A DNA stretch of 64,000 nt, from contig NZ_QUMT01000001.1 in NCBI RefSeq assembly GCF_003387155.1, positions 1,243,858 to 1,307,857 of the forward strand, written 5' to 3'. This DNA comes from Roseateles depolymerans (GTDB lineage Bacteria > Pseudomonadota > Gammaproteobacteria > Burkholderiales > Burkholderiaceae_C). Shown piece by piece: positions 24,532 to 37,047 of the stretch (its first letter is position 1; each line of letters begins with the position of its first letter). The position numbers and the translations under genes were made by a program. The notes under the pieces were generated by a model. The model worked only from the letters and a program-made list of their open reading frames with translations, did not search any database and was not told the DNA's origin.

Positions 24532-26481
24532 TCACGGCTTTGCGACGACGCGAGGCTTCAGCAGCGCCTCAAGCGTTTCCGGCGTATCCGGAAGGCGCTC
24601 AAGTGCCGGATAACGGTGGCCGCCGCTGTATTGAATGTCCACCGGCACTTCGCGCCCATCGATCAATGCCACCAGTGCCACGCGAGGCGCGAAGCGGGTC
24701 TGTGCCACCGCGTCCCTCAACGCCTGCAGGCTGAACGGAGCGCCATTGACCTGGACGAGCTTGGCGCCAGGCACCAGGCCGGCCATGAAAGCCGGCCCCT
24801 CCCAGGCGACCGATTTAACGCTGCCGGAGCCCGAAGCGGACAGACCGATCGACCAGCTCAGGTCCGCCACGCCGTCGAACGCTTCGCTGGCCAGGAAATA
24901 GGGTGTCGGCTCAGGCTTGAAGACCAGTTGCCATCCGTGCGCACGCAAGCCGTCCAGCACCTGTGCGTCGTCATTCGAGTCGAGTTTGTGCCGCAGACGC
25001 TGGCCCCAGGGGGCAGCGCACACGGCATTCAAGGTCTTCACGACATCCGCTTCGGTGTAGGGGCGATGACGCTGGCCTGTTGCACGACCGGCTGTGCTGA
25101 AGAACAGGCGCGCAAAGTCATCCATGCCTTTGGCGCCAGCGCTGCATCGACGCAGCTGGGCATCGATGTCCAGCCAGAACAGGACGCCCTCCACGTAATA
25201 GTCCTCGCGCCCTTGCCAGTCCCGCCAGGTCGGCGGGCCATTCTGGATCAGCGGGTCATTGGCGCTGTCCGCAAGCGACTTCCATTGCCGCCGCGGGCGC
25301 TGGTCGGTGATGGCGGCGTCCAGCGCGAGCGCGTCCAGCGTGTCCTGCCCGGTGCGAAGACCGGCCCGCGCGGCAAGGATGCGGGACCAGAACTCGGTCT
25401 GACCCTCATACACCCAGAGCAGCGTCCCGGTGAAGGCGTCATTGGGCGTTGGCGCCTGCGTGTCCTTCGGCATCCGCCACGCGCCATTCCATGCATGGAT
25501 CAACTCGTGGGGAATCAGATCCACATACGGCAGGGCGGCGGAGCGGTTTGCGAGGAAGTCGTTGGGTAGATAGACCTCGCTGGAGCTCGCATGTTCGATG
25601 CCACCCGGCCCGGGGAGACGGTCATCCAGGCCAAAGAGGTAGTCGTAACGGGCGAAAGGCGGCGGTCCGAAAACCGCTTCCGTTTCCTGCACGACCGCGC
25701 TGAGCGACGCATCCATGTCCTCAGCCTGGGCGATCGATTCGGCGTCTCTGGCGATCCAGCGGGCGGTCACCGGCGCCTTGCCGCCAGGGATCGGCCGGAC
25801 GGCGATGTGGCGGGCTGCCAGCAGCGGACTGTCCATCAACTGATCCAGCGCGACCGGCTTGAAGCGAACCACGTCGCCGGCTTGCTGACCGTCCAGCGCC
25901 GTTGCGGCCGTCATGCCTGGCGGCAGCCGGACTTGGGGCTGCACCCGCAAGGACTGCGTCGGCGCGCCAGCGGGGTAGAGCAGCACACGGTTCCAGGCGA
26001 GCCCGGCGATGCCGTCCATCAGGATGCCCGATGGGTCACGGCCCAGGGGGGCCAGGAACTGGAACTGGGCGTCGACGTGGCGCGCGCCCGCGGGGAGGTC
26101 GATGTCGAAACGATGCGGATGGGCGGGGTTGCGTCGCCATGGCAGCTTGCGACCCGCTGCCGTGAGTGTCAGGCCGGCGAGGCGGTAGGCGGAAATCGAC
26201 GGCGCATGCGACGCGGTTTCCCATTGCGGATAGAGCAGGGTGAGCGTTCCGGAACGCCCAACGGGAATGCGTTCCTTGACACGCACGATGCGCCGGCGGG
26301 TGTCGGTGAGATCAACATCCAGTTCAATCGCCGATACCGTCGACATTTGCACGGAATCAGCCACTTTGCCGGTGGCCGCTGTTGCCGGGATCGACAGCAG
26401 CGTCAGTGACGCAGCGAACAGGACCAGGAGACTGGCTGGCCGGTCTGGCCGCTGGTGCAGGGGAGGGCGGAGAAGCGGCAT
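24532..26481 (-). CDS. M61-family metallopeptidase with PDZ domain
   Basis: A 649-residue exported protease with signal peptide about 15-36 (LLVLFAASLTLLSIPATAA). The zinc site is LIPHELIHAWNG (HExxH variant HELIH, about 326-337) with a downstream glutamate in LLWVYEGQTEFWSRI (near 358). GGIEHASSSEVYLP precedes it, as in glycyl-aminopeptidase-type M61 enzymes. A C-terminal PDZ module runs about 535-600 (VAWEGPAFMAGLVPGAKLVQ). Enzymes of this family cleave N-terminal glycine- or acidic-residue peptides in the periplasm. It is divergent from the D-lactate dehydrogenase gene. Confidence 0.92.
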   Translation of the reverse strand: MPLLRPPLHQRPDRPASLLVLFAASLTLLSIPATAATGKVADSVQMSTVSAIELDVDLTDTRRRIVRVKERIPVGRSGTLTLLYPQWETASHAPSISAYRLAGLTLTAAGRKLPWRRNPAHPHRFDIDLPAGARHVDAQFQFLAPLGRDPSGILMDGIAGLAWNRVLLYPAGAPTQSLRVQPQVRLPPGMTAATALDGQQAGDVVRFKPVALDQLMDSPLLAARHIAVRPIPGGKAPVTARWIARDAESIAQAEDMDASLSAVVQETEAVFGPPPFARYDYLFGLDDRLPGPGGIEHASSSEVYLPNDFLANRSAALPYVDLIPHELIHAWNGAWRMPKDTQAPTPNDAFTGTLLWVYEGQTEFWSRILAARAGLRTGQDTLDALALDAAITDQRPRRQWKSLADSANDPLIQNGPPTWRDWQGREDYYVEGVLFWLDIDAQLRRCSAGAKGMDDFARLFFSTAGRATGQRHRPYTEADVVKTLNAVCAAPWGQRLRHKLDSNDDAQVLDGLRAHGWQLVFKPEPTPYFLASEAFDGVADLSWSIGLSASGSGSVKSVAWEGPAFMAGLVPGAKLVQVNGAPFSLQALRDAVAQTRFAPRVALVALIDGREVPVDIQYSGGHRYPALERLPDTPETLEALLKPRVVAKP

Positions 26482-26731
26482 GTGAGTCCCGGTGGTGCGA
26501 TCGGATGCGTCGAGAGCTGGCGTTGTAGCGGACGCGGCGGTTGTGAACGGAAGTCATGGGCCAGCGGGCGGAAACGCTGCGGGGCTTCGGCATCACGCTG
26601 TGCGGCGCGAGCCGCTTCGCAGGCCAACCTACCCGTGCATTGAGCGATGCCGAGCTTGCCTCAGCGGAATGCATCCTGCATCAGGCATCGATAATGAAGG
26701 TCGCATCCACCTCCCTCGTCAGGCGCGTTCC

Positions 26732-27730
26732 ATGAAAACAGCCGTCTTCAGCGCTCGCCGATACGACCAAGCGCTTTTCACCAAGGCGAACAGCGCATTC
26801 GGCCACGAACTGCGCTTCATCGGCGATCGCCTGACGCCGGACACAGTGCACTTGGCCGCTGGCTGCTCAGCCGTCTGCGTGTTCGTCAACGACCAGGTGG
26901 ATGCGGAAGTTCTGGCGTTGCTCGCCGCGCAGGGCACTGGCGTTGTCGCCACACGCTCCACCGGCTTCAACCACATCGACACCGTTGCGGCGGCTGCTTT
27001 GAACATTCCAGTGGTCCGGGTGACCGACTACTCGCCCCATTCAGTCGCCGAATTCGCCGTCGGCCTGCTGCTCACGCTCAACCGAAAAATCGCGCGGGCC
27101 AGCACTCGCACGCGTGAAGGCAACTTCGAGCTCGACGGTCTCATGGGCTTCGACCTGTACGGCAAGACCGTGGGCATCATCGGCACCGGCAAGATCGGCA
27201 ACGTCTTTGCAAAGATCATGCAGGGCTTTGGCTGCACCTTGCTCGGCCACGACGCCTTCCCCAATCCATTGTTCGAGCAATTGGGAGGGCGGTACGTCGA
27301 TATGGACGAGCTGGTAGCGGCGTCGCACGTCATTTCCCTGCATTGCCCACTGACTCCAGACACCCACCACATCGTCGGACGCAGCCTGCTGGCCAAGCTG
27401 CGTCGCGGCGCCATTCTCATCAACACCAGCCGTGGCGGTCTCGTGGACACGGAAGCGGCGATCGAGTTTCTGAAGACGGGTCAACTCGGCGGCCTGGCCA
27501 TTGATGTCTATGAGCAAGAGGCCAGTCTATTCTTCCAGGACCTCTCGTCCACCATCATTACCGACGACGTCATCCAGCGGCTGGTGTCCTTTCCGAATGT
27601 CGTGGTCACCGGCCACCAGGCGTTTTTGACGGAAGAGGCCATCGGCCAGATTGTCCAGACGACGCTCGAGAGCATCACGGCTTTCGAGCGTGGTCAGCCT
27701 TTAGTCAATCGGGTTCTTGGCAGCCTATGA
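26732..27730 (+). CDS. ldhA: D-lactate dehydrogenase (D-2-hydroxyacid dehydrogenase)
   Basis: A 332-residue NAD-dependent dehydrogenase interconverting pyruvate and D-lactate. The Rossmann motif VGIIGTGKIGNVFAKIMQGF lies at about 147-166; catalytic Arg in LINTSRGGLVD (near 234), Glu in YEQEASLFF (near 263) and His in VVTGHQAFLTEE (near 295) are present. The YEQEA..FF insertion is typical of LdhA. ATG 26732 gives the conserved start MKTAVFSARRYDQ; the frame is open upstream without similarity. Confidence 0.92.
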   Translation: MKTAVFSARRYDQALFTKANSAFGHELRFIGDRLTPDTVHLAAGCSAVCVFVNDQVDAEVLALLAAQGTGVVATRSTGFNHIDTVAAAALNIPVVRVTDYSPHSVAEFAVGLLLTLNRKIARASTRTREGNFELDGLMGFDLYGKTVGIIGTGKIGNVFAKIMQGFGCTLLGHDAFPNPLFEQLGGRYVDMDELVAASHVISLHCPLTPDTHHIVGRSLLAKLRRGAILINTSRGGLVDTEAAIEFLKTGQLGGLAIDVYEQEASLFFQDLSSTIITDDVIQRLVSFPNVVVTGHQAFLTEEAIGQIVQTTLESITAFERGQPLVNRVLGSL

Positions 27731-27807
27731 AGGCGAGGGGAGTACGGCCCTAGAATGCCGCCGAGCCCATTGACGGAAGGCCCGGCCTTGCGTCGGTGAG
27801 CTCAAGC

Positions 27808-27945
27808 GTTCTCAGGGCGGGGTGGAATTCCCCACCGGCGGTGATGGGCCTCGTGTCCTCAGCCCGCGAGCGCCTGCCCTCGGGCAGGGTCAGCAGATCC
27901 GGTGCAACTCCGGGGCCGACGGTCACAGTCCGGATGAAAGAGACC
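27808..27945 (+). promoter_or_regulatory. FMN riboswitch (RFN element)
   Basis: The conserved core is present: TCTCAGGGCGGGGTGGAATT, CCCCACCGGCGGTGATGGG, AGCCCGCGAGCG, GATCCGGTGCAACTCCGGGG, CCGACGGTCACAGTCCGGAT and GAAAGAGA. FMN binding should shut down ribH downstream. After the aptamer, an 11-bp imperfect hairpin (27956-27980, loop TTT) without a T-run, and a small CTCC/GGAG pairing across the ribH ribosome binding site, suggest control at translation rather than by intrinsic termination. Confidence 0.95.
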
Positions 27946-28031
27946 GCGTATTTCCCGCATGAAGCGTTTCGCCTCGTGCGGTGGATCCGTGCGCCCTGAT
28001 TCCATGTCACCTCTCCATTCCGGAGCAACAC

Positions 28032-28553
28032 ATGAATCAGTCTTCTGTCACGACCTTTCAACAAGGTCTCTCCTCGCTGCAACAGCGCGCCAAGGACGGC
28101 CCCAGCGCCTGGCGAATTGCATTCATCCAATCGAGTTGGCATGCCGATGTCATTGCATCGGCGCGTCAGGCATTCCAGGATGAAATGTCCAACATCGGTC
28201 TATCGCCTCACGGGGTGGAAGTTTTTGATGTCCCAGGTGCGTTCGAGATCCCGATGCTGGCCAAACATCTGGCCCTGACCGGTCGGTACGACGCCATCGT
28301 CGCCTGCGGCTTTGTGGTGGATGGGGGCATTTATCGGCACGACTTTGTCGCCCATGCAGTCATCAATGCCCTGATGCAGGTGCAACTGGACGTCGGCATT
28401 CCGGTGCTGTCGTGCGTGCTGACGCCGCATCACTTCCACGAACATGAGCGACATCGCGACTTTTTCCTTGACCACTTCGTGGAAAAAGGCATCGAAGTGG
28501 CCAAGGCTTGCGCGCAGACATTGCGCCTGTACAGGGGCTTGGCTCCGAACTGA
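28032..28553 (+). CDS. ribH: 6,7-dimethyl-8-ribityllumazine synthase, type II-like
   Basis: A 173-residue riboflavin-pathway enzyme joining 5-amino-6-ribitylaminouracil and 3,4-dihydroxybutanone phosphate. ATG 28032 follows a GGAG. Motifs are RIAFIQSSWHADV (about 32-44), VFDVPGAFEIPMLAKHLA (about 68-85) and VVDGGIYRHDFVAHAVINAL (about 104-123). GGIYRHDFVA and LTPHHFHEHERHR are marks of the RibH2 type (as in Brucella and rhizobia) rather than the ribDEBAH operon enzyme. It stands alone behind an FMN riboswitch, with no other rib gene nearby, suggesting a second, separately controlled copy in the genome (inference). Confidence 0.93.
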   Translation: MNQSSVTTFQQGLSSLQQRAKDGPSAWRIAFIQSSWHADVIASARQAFQDEMSNIGLSPHGVEVFDVPGAFEIPMLAKHLALTGRYDAIVACGFVVDGGIYRHDFVAHAVINALMQVQLDVGIPVLSCVLTPHHFHEHERHRDFFLDHFVEKGIEVAKACAQTLRLYRGLAPN

Positions 28554-28576
28554 TGCCGTGATCCGGCATTGACCGC

Positions 28577-28618
28577 GAGTCGCCCCGGCCCGAAGCAGGG
28601 ACGGGGCGACTTCATTAT
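28577..28618 (+). terminator. Terminator after ribH
   Basis: GTCGCCCC (28579-28586) pairs with GGGGCGAC (28603-28610), with an inner CCC/GGG pairing, followed by TTCATTATT. It sits between the convergent ribH and SnoaL-like genes. Confidence 0.65.
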
Positions 28619-29178
28619 TGGGAGACAAGCCCGGCCTGCTGCAGCAGGCTCAGGTTGTCTTCCAAATGCCAGTTCTCCACGATGCGCCCGTTCTTCACCC
28701 GGTAGATGTCGGTGGCGATGAACTGAATGGGCTGGCCTTGGCCCTGTCGCCCCATCAAGGTCCCGGTGAAATGGCCGCTGAAACGCAGGTGGCTCACCAC
28801 GCGATCTCCGGCGACGATCATCTGCGTCACCTCGCAGCGCAGGTCCGGCACCGCCGAGCGGAACGCTGTTGAGGCCGCCAGTACGCCAGGCAGACCTGGC
28901 AAGCGACCCGCGGGTGGGGTTCGATCCACAAAGTCCGGGTCCAGCGCCTGCCGGGCGAACTCGGCATCCCCGGTATTCCAGAAGGAAGCGTAGCGCCGGG
29001 CTGCGAGGATCTGAGCATCTCTCTGGGAGACCGGCAAGCTCTTGTCCACGGCCAGTGAACCGGCTGCGATCAGATCAAGATCCGCGGCTTGCACACGCGC
29101 TGACGTGCCCAGCGCCAGGATCAGGAAGAATGACAGCAGGGCGGTGATCGGGAATGAACGGTGAGCGGGAACTCGCAT
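28615..29178 (-). CDS. SnoaL-like ester cyclase family protein, exported
   Basis: 187 residues from ATG 29178 (AAGGA lies 8 bases before; an upstream in-frame ATG at 29217 is less likely). A signal peptide spans about 1-31 (ITALLSFFLILALGTSARVQA). The SnoaL/NTF2-like domain covers about 50-187, with ARRYASFWNTGDAEFARQAL, FHLR-like strands and the closing IYRVKNGRIVENWHLEDNL. Members bind or rearrange small hydrophobic ligands; the substrate is unknown. It is divergent from the LysR regulator at 29282, its probable controller. Confidence 0.85.
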   Translation of the reverse strand: MRVPAHRSFPITALLSFFLILALGTSARVQAADLDLIAAGSLAVDKSLPVSQRDAQILAARRYASFWNTGDAEFARQALDPDFVDRTPPAGRLPGLPGVLAASTAFRSAVPDLRCEVTQMIVAGDRVVSHLRFSGHFTGTLMGRQGQGQPIQFIATDIYRVKNGRIVENWHLEDNLSLLQQAGLVSQ

Positions 29179-29281
29179 GGTGATGTCCTTGGCGATGTGA
29201 GAGGTCACCATGCTCAAGGGTTCGCCTCCAATGAAACAGTCCGCCCCACTGAATGGATCTTTTCCTTTTGTTCAAAGAACG

Positions 29282-30193
29282 ATGATCAGCAACCTTGCGA
29301 GTCTGCGCACCTTCGTGCGGGTGGTCGCCACGGGCAGCCTGTCTGCGGCGGCCCGGGACATGGACCTTTCCACCGCCATGGTCAGCAAGCGAATGACCCA
29401 GCTGGAGAAGGAACTGGGCATTCGCCTGCTGCAACGGACCACCCGAAAACAGGCGCTCACCGAAGAGGGCCAGCTGTTTCATGCGCAAGCGCTGCGGGTG
29501 CTGGCCGCCGTGGAGGATGCGGAAGCAGTGGTCGCAGGCCGGTCCCAGGCCATGGAGGGCACCGTGCGGATGAGTGCACCGGGGGAATTCGGTCGGCAAT
29601 GGCTGGTGCCGGCGGTGGCGGCCTTCCAAAAGCAGCATCCCAAGATCCGGGTCCATCTGGAGCTGTCCGATGCGGTGGTGGACTTGGTGGAGGCCAACAT
29701 CGATCTGGCGGTGCGTTTCGGAGCGCTGAGCGATTCAACGCTGATTGCCCGACCACTGGCCCCGAATGTCCGAGTGCTGTGTGCCTCGCCGGCTTACCTG
29801 CGTCGATGGGGCCGGCCGCAGCATCCCAGGGACCTGGCCAATCACGCCTGCATCCTGATCGGGCATCACAGCCGCGCCGTGTGGGCATTCGACGACGAGG
29901 CAGGCACGTCGGTGCAGGTCACGGGCAGCGTAGTCACCAATGACGGCAGTGCGGCCCACCAATTGGCCCTGGAAGGCGTGGGCATTGCCCGCAAGTCGAT
30001 CTGGGACGTGGGCGACGATCTGGCGCTGGGCCGGCTCAAGCGGGTGCTGCCCGATTTCGCCATGTCGGCCGCGCCGCTGAATGCGCTGTATCCGTCCGGT
30101 CGGCAACTGGCCCCTCGCGTTCGGGCTTTGGTGGATTTCCTCGGCGCTCGGCTCACCAAAGCGTGGCGCTGGGACGGGCTTGTGGCTCGCTGA
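29282..30193 (+). CDS. LysR-family transcriptional regulator
   Basis: 303 residues from ATG 29282, which gives the standard start MISNLASLRTFVRVVATGSL. The helix-turn-helix is at about 18-40 (AARDMDLSTAMVSKRMTQLE) and the effector domain from about 90 on (GTVRMSAPGEFGRQWLVPAV). It resembles the CrgA/DsdC-like group common in proteobacteria. It is divergent from the SnoaL-like gene, the most likely target. Confidence 0.92.
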   Translation: MISNLASLRTFVRVVATGSLSAAARDMDLSTAMVSKRMTQLEKELGIRLLQRTTRKQALTEEGQLFHAQALRVLAAVEDAEAVVAGRSQAMEGTVRMSAPGEFGRQWLVPAVAAFQKQHPKIRVHLELSDAVVDLVEANIDLAVRFGALSDSTLIARPLAPNVRVLCASPAYLRRWGRPQHPRDLANHACILIGHHSRAVWAFDDEAGTSVQVTGSVVTNDGSAAHQLALEGVGIARKSIWDVGDDLALGRLKRVLPDFAMSAAPLNALYPSGRQLAPRVRALVDFLGARLTKAWRWDGLVAR

Positions 30194-30244
30194 AACCCCG
30201 TCTGCTTCCTCCCGCCGGCCATTTTTTTTCCAATGACCACACAA

Positions 30245-30265
30245 ATGTTCCTGATTTAGGAACAT
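30245..30265. terminator. Hairpin between convergent genes
   Basis: ATGTTCCT and AGGAACAT form a perfect 8-bp stem with loop GATTT, between the convergent LysR and DUF72 genes. On the minus strand it is followed by TTTG. Weak termination signal. Confidence 0.4.
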
Positions 30266-30271
30266 AGAGCC

Positions 30272-33451
<3,180 letters not shown>

Positions 33452-33773
33452 CGCGAACGCTGCGAGGGGCTGATGCGCAGTTCGCACTGATAGGCGCAGC
33501 CCGATCGGTGCGACCCAGCCCCCCCACCGCTGCACACCGCTGCCCAGCCAAGGGGCCACGATGCCCCCGTCGCCATCGGTGTTCGCCCGAAGCTGTCGCA
33601 AACCTGTTAGTCACACCTCTCCCCGGCGTTTGCATCGCAAGCCTCACGTATGATTTGGCAAGGGAGCCTTCGCGCCGTGCTGCGTCCTTGCAGACGCACC
33701 GCGCAGGCGGCCTGGAAACAATCTGGCAATGCCGCGTCCAAAGGATGCGGCTTTGTGTTTTGAGGGGTGACGA
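33452..33773. other. Intergenic leader of the ABC importer
   Basis: 322 bases with no supported gene. A GAGGGG ribosome binding site lies just before the substrate-binding protein gene at 33774. No operator was recognised. Confidence 0.5.
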
Positions 33774-36050
33774 ATGTCGTCGGGACGGTGGAGTGAGGGA
33801 GACGGCGGGCTGCACAGCCTGGCCCGGCGGATGTGGGCCCTTTGCATGGCCGTCCTGTTCATCGGGCTTCTCAGCGCCTGCAACAACAGCCCCTACTGGG
33901 CCGGTGCCGGCAAGGAGAACACGCTCTTCATCTCCTTCGACGAGCGCTCGCCGCGTTATCTGGACCCGACGTCCTCCTACACCTCGCCCGAGGGCGTCTA
34001 CGTCTACCAGATTACCGAGCCGCTCTACGGCTATCACTACCTCAAGCGTCCTTATCAGCTGATCCCCCGCGCCGCGGCGGAGGTGATCAAGCCCTACTAC
34101 CTGGATGCGCAGGGCCAGCGCCTGCCCGAGGATGCGCCGGCGGAGAAGATCGCGCTGAGCGTGTACGACGTGCCCATCCGCCCCGGCGTGATGTTCGCCC
34201 CCAGCCCCGCCTTCGCCAAGGATCCGCAGGGGCAGTACTACTATCACCACCTCACCAAGGCCCAGCTCGGCGACAAGCGCTCGCCCTGGCAGTTCGAGCA
34301 TCAAGGCACCCGCGAGCTGGTGGCAGACGACTTTGTCTACGCCCTCAAGCGCCACGCCACGCCACGCACCGAAGCCCCCATCTACGGTCTGTTCTCCGAG
34401 CGTGTGCTGGGCCTGAAGGAATACGGCGCGCTGATCCGCGAGGAAAACGCCAAGCTGTTGAAGGGCCTGCCCGAGAACACCAAGGACAAGCCCTTCCTCG
34501 ATTTCCGCAAATGGCCGCTGCCGGGCGCGGAAGCGGTGAATCCGCATCTGCTGCGCATCCGCATCAAGGGCAAGTACCCGCAGTGGTCCTACTGGATGGC
34601 CACGACCTTCCTGTCGCCCATTCCCTGGGAAGTGGACGCCTTCTACGCCCAGCCCGGCATGGCCGAGCACGGCATTTCCTGGAACCAATGGCCCGTGGGC
34701 ACCGGGCCTTACATGATGACGGAGTACGAGCAGGACCGTCGCCATGTGATGTCCCGCAACCCCAACTACCACCTGGACACCTACCCCTGCGACGGCAGCG
34801 AGGAAGACCGCGCCGCCGGCCTGCTGGCCGACTGCGGCAAGCGTCTGCCTTTCATCGACAAGATCGTGGCCACGCTGGTCAAGGAGCGGGTGCCGCGCAA
34901 GGAGCTGTTCAAGCAGGGCTATCTGGACGTGCCGGACCTGGAGCGCGGCGACTGGGGCGTGGAGTTCCTGGCCGACCAGAGCGACTCCGACGAGGTGGCG
35001 GACTTCTTCCATCAGCGCGGCTTCCGCTTCCCGCGCGACACCGACCCCAACAGTTGGTACCTGGGCTTCAACTGGCTGGATCCGGTGGTGGGCAACGGCA
35101 GCACGCCGCAGCAGCATGAACGCAACCGCAAGCTGCGCCAGGCTTTGTCCATTGCCATCGACTGGGAAGAGGGCTACGGCCAGATCTTCAAGAACCGCGG
35201 GGGCGTCGCTGGTTTCGGGCCGGTGCCGCCCGGCGTGTTCGGCTCGCGCGATGCGGAGCCCGGTTACTTCAACCCGGTGACGCACAAGCTGGTGAACGGC
35301 AAGGTGGTGCGCCGCTCCATCGAGGAAGCGCGCCAGTTGATGGTGGAGGCCGGGTATCCCGACGGGCGTGACGCCACCACCGGCCGCCCGTTGGTGCTGA
35401 ACTACGACTTCATGCGCACGGTCACGCCGGAAGTGAAGGCCGAGAACGACTGGATGGTGAAGCAGTTCGCCAAGCTGGGCGTGCAGCTGGATGTGCGGGC
35501 GACCGACTACAACCAGTTCCAGGAAAAGCTGCGCCAGGGCAAGCACCAGATCTACTGGTGGGGCTGGTTTGCCGACTACCCGGACGCGGAGAACTTCCTC
35601 TTCCTGCTCTACGGCCCCAACAGCAAGTCCAAGCACGAGGGCGAGAACTCCAGCAACTATCAGAACGACGAGTACGACCAGCTCTTCCAGACCATGCAGA
35701 CGCTGGATGACGGCCCGGAAAAGCGCCGCGTCGTCGCCCGCATGCTGGAGATCGTCCAGAAGGACGCGCCCTGGGCCTGGGGCTACTGGCCCTTCACCGG
35801 CCAGGCCTTCCAGCACTGGATCTACAACGGCAAGCCCAGCATCGTGGTGCGGGACCCGGTGCGTTTCTACCGCCTGGATGCCGCCGAGCGCGCGAGCAAG
35901 CAGGCCGAGTGGAACCGTCCGGTCTGGTGGCCGCTGCTGGTGTTGGTGCTGGGCGCCGTTGCCATCGTGTGGGCCACCCGTCGCAGCTTCATGGCCCGTG
36001 AGACCGCCACTGCGCGCGGCCAGGCCACCGCCCCCGGAGGGGCTGACTGA
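33774..36050 (+). CDS. ABC importer substrate-binding lipoprotein (peptide type)
   Basis: A 758-residue family-5 (DppA/OppA-like) solute-binding protein. The N-terminal signal WALCMAVLFIGLLSAC gives a lipidation cysteine at 36. Family stretches are VYVYQITEPLYGYHYLKRPY near 77, LVADDFVYALKRHATPRTEA near 182, and WPVGTGPYMMTEYEQDRRHV near 308. It is longer than usual and also ends with a membrane helix (WWPLLVLVLGAVAIVWATRR, about 718-737) and a short polar tail, so it would be held at both ends. The stop overlaps the start of the first permease. The ligand is probably an oligopeptide, inferred from the family. Confidence 0.92.
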   Translation: MSSGRWSEGDGGLHSLARRMWALCMAVLFIGLLSACNNSPYWAGAGKENTLFISFDERSPRYLDPTSSYTSPEGVYVYQITEPLYGYHYLKRPYQLIPRAAAEVIKPYYLDAQGQRLPEDAPAEKIALSVYDVPIRPGVMFAPSPAFAKDPQGQYYYHHLTKAQLGDKRSPWQFEHQGTRELVADDFVYALKRHATPRTEAPIYGLFSERVLGLKEYGALIREENAKLLKGLPENTKDKPFLDFRKWPLPGAEAVNPHLLRIRIKGKYPQWSYWMATTFLSPIPWEVDAFYAQPGMAEHGISWNQWPVGTGPYMMTEYEQDRRHVMSRNPNYHLDTYPCDGSEEDRAAGLLADCGKRLPFIDKIVATLVKERVPRKELFKQGYLDVPDLERGDWGVEFLADQSDSDEVADFFHQRGFRFPRDTDPNSWYLGFNWLDPVVGNGSTPQQHERNRKLRQALSIAIDWEEGYGQIFKNRGGVAGFGPVPPGVFGSRDAEPGYFNPVTHKLVNGKVVRRSIEEARQLMVEAGYPDGRDATTGRPLVLNYDFMRTVTPEVKAENDWMVKQFAKLGVQLDVRATDYNQFQEKLRQGKHQIYWWGWFADYPDAENFLFLLYGPNSKSKHEGENSSNYQNDEYDQLFQTMQTLDDGPEKRRVVARMLEIVQKDAPWAWGYWPFTGQAFQHWIYNGKPSIVVRDPVRFYRLDAAERASKQAEWNRPVWWPLLVLVLGAVAIVWATRRSFMARETATARGQATAPGGAD

Positions 36051-37033
36051 TGTTCAAGATCATTGCAAGGCGGCTGGGTTACGGGCTGGCCATTCTCATC
36101 GGGGTCAACCTGCTGACCTTCCTGCTGTTCTTCACCGTCAACACGCCGGACGACATGGCGCGGCTGAACATCGGCGGCAAGCGTGTGTCGCAGGAGCAGA
36201 TCGACAAGTGGAAAGCCGAACGCGGCTATGACAAGCCGCTGTACTGGGACGACAGCCAGCAGGGCAGTGCCCGCGTCACCCATACCGTGTTCTGGGAGCG
36301 TTCGGTCTCGCTGATGCTGCTGGACTTCGGCCGCTCCGACGCGCGTCAGGCCGTGGACATCGGCCACGAGATCAAGAAGCGCATGGGGGTGAGCCTGCAG
36401 CTGGCCGTTCCGCTGTTTGTGCTGCAGCTGATCATCAGCGTGGCCTTCGCGCTGCTGCTGACCTTCTTCCGCAACTCCCGCATCGACTTCTGGGGCGTGG
36501 TGCTGTGCGTGCTGATGCTGTCCATCTCCAGCCTGTTCTACATCATCGTCGGCCAGTTCTTCTTCTCCCGCATCCTGCGCCTGGTGCCCATCAACGGCTA
36601 TGCCGCAGGCCTGGACGCGGTCCGCTTCCTGGCGCTGCCCGTCGTGCTGTCGCTGCTGTCGCGGCTGGGCGGTGAGGCGCGGCTGTACCGCGCCATGCTG
36701 CTGGAGGAGGTGGGCAAGGACTATGTGCGCACCGCACGGGCCAAGGGCCTGTCCGAGCCGGTCGTGCTGCGCCGCCATGTGCTGCGCAATGCGCTGATCC
36801 CCATCATCACCAGCGCCGGCGCCTACCTGCCGTATGTCTTCCTGGGCAGCCTGGTGTTTGAGAGCTTCTTCGGCATTCCGGGCCTGGGCGCGTTTGTGAT
36901 CGACGCCATCACCGGCCAGGACTTCGCCATCGTGCGCACGATGGTGTTCCTGGGCGCCGTTCTGTATATCGCCAGCAATGCGCTGATCGACGTGGTCTAC
37001 ACCTGGGTCGATCCGCGGGTGCGGCTGAGCTGA
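36050..37033 (+). CDS. ABC importer permease 1 (DppB type)
   Basis: A 327-residue inner-membrane permease with six predicted helices, the first at about 10-30. The EAA-like cytoplasmic loop ARLYRAMLLEEVGKDYVRTA, followed by RAKGLSEPVVLRRHVLRNAL, lies at about 207-245 and contacts the ATPase. An extra periplasmic segment (about 45-100) follows helix 1. It begins on the last base of the binding-protein gene. Confidence 0.92.
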   Translation: MFKIIARRLGYGLAILIGVNLLTFLLFFTVNTPDDMARLNIGGKRVSQEQIDKWKAERGYDKPLYWDDSQQGSARVTHTVFWERSVSLMLLDFGRSDARQAVDIGHEIKKRMGVSLQLAVPLFVLQLIISVAFALLLTFFRNSRIDFWGVVLCVLMLSISSLFYIIVGQFFFSRILRLVPINGYAAGLDAVRFLALPVVLSLLSRLGGEARLYRAMLLEEVGKDYVRTARAKGLSEPVVLRRHVLRNALIPIITSAGAYLPYVFLGSLVFESFFGIPGLGAFVIDAITGQDFAIVRTMVFLGAVLYIASNALIDVVYTWVDPRVRLS

Positions 37034-37047
37034 GTCTGGAGGACGTC

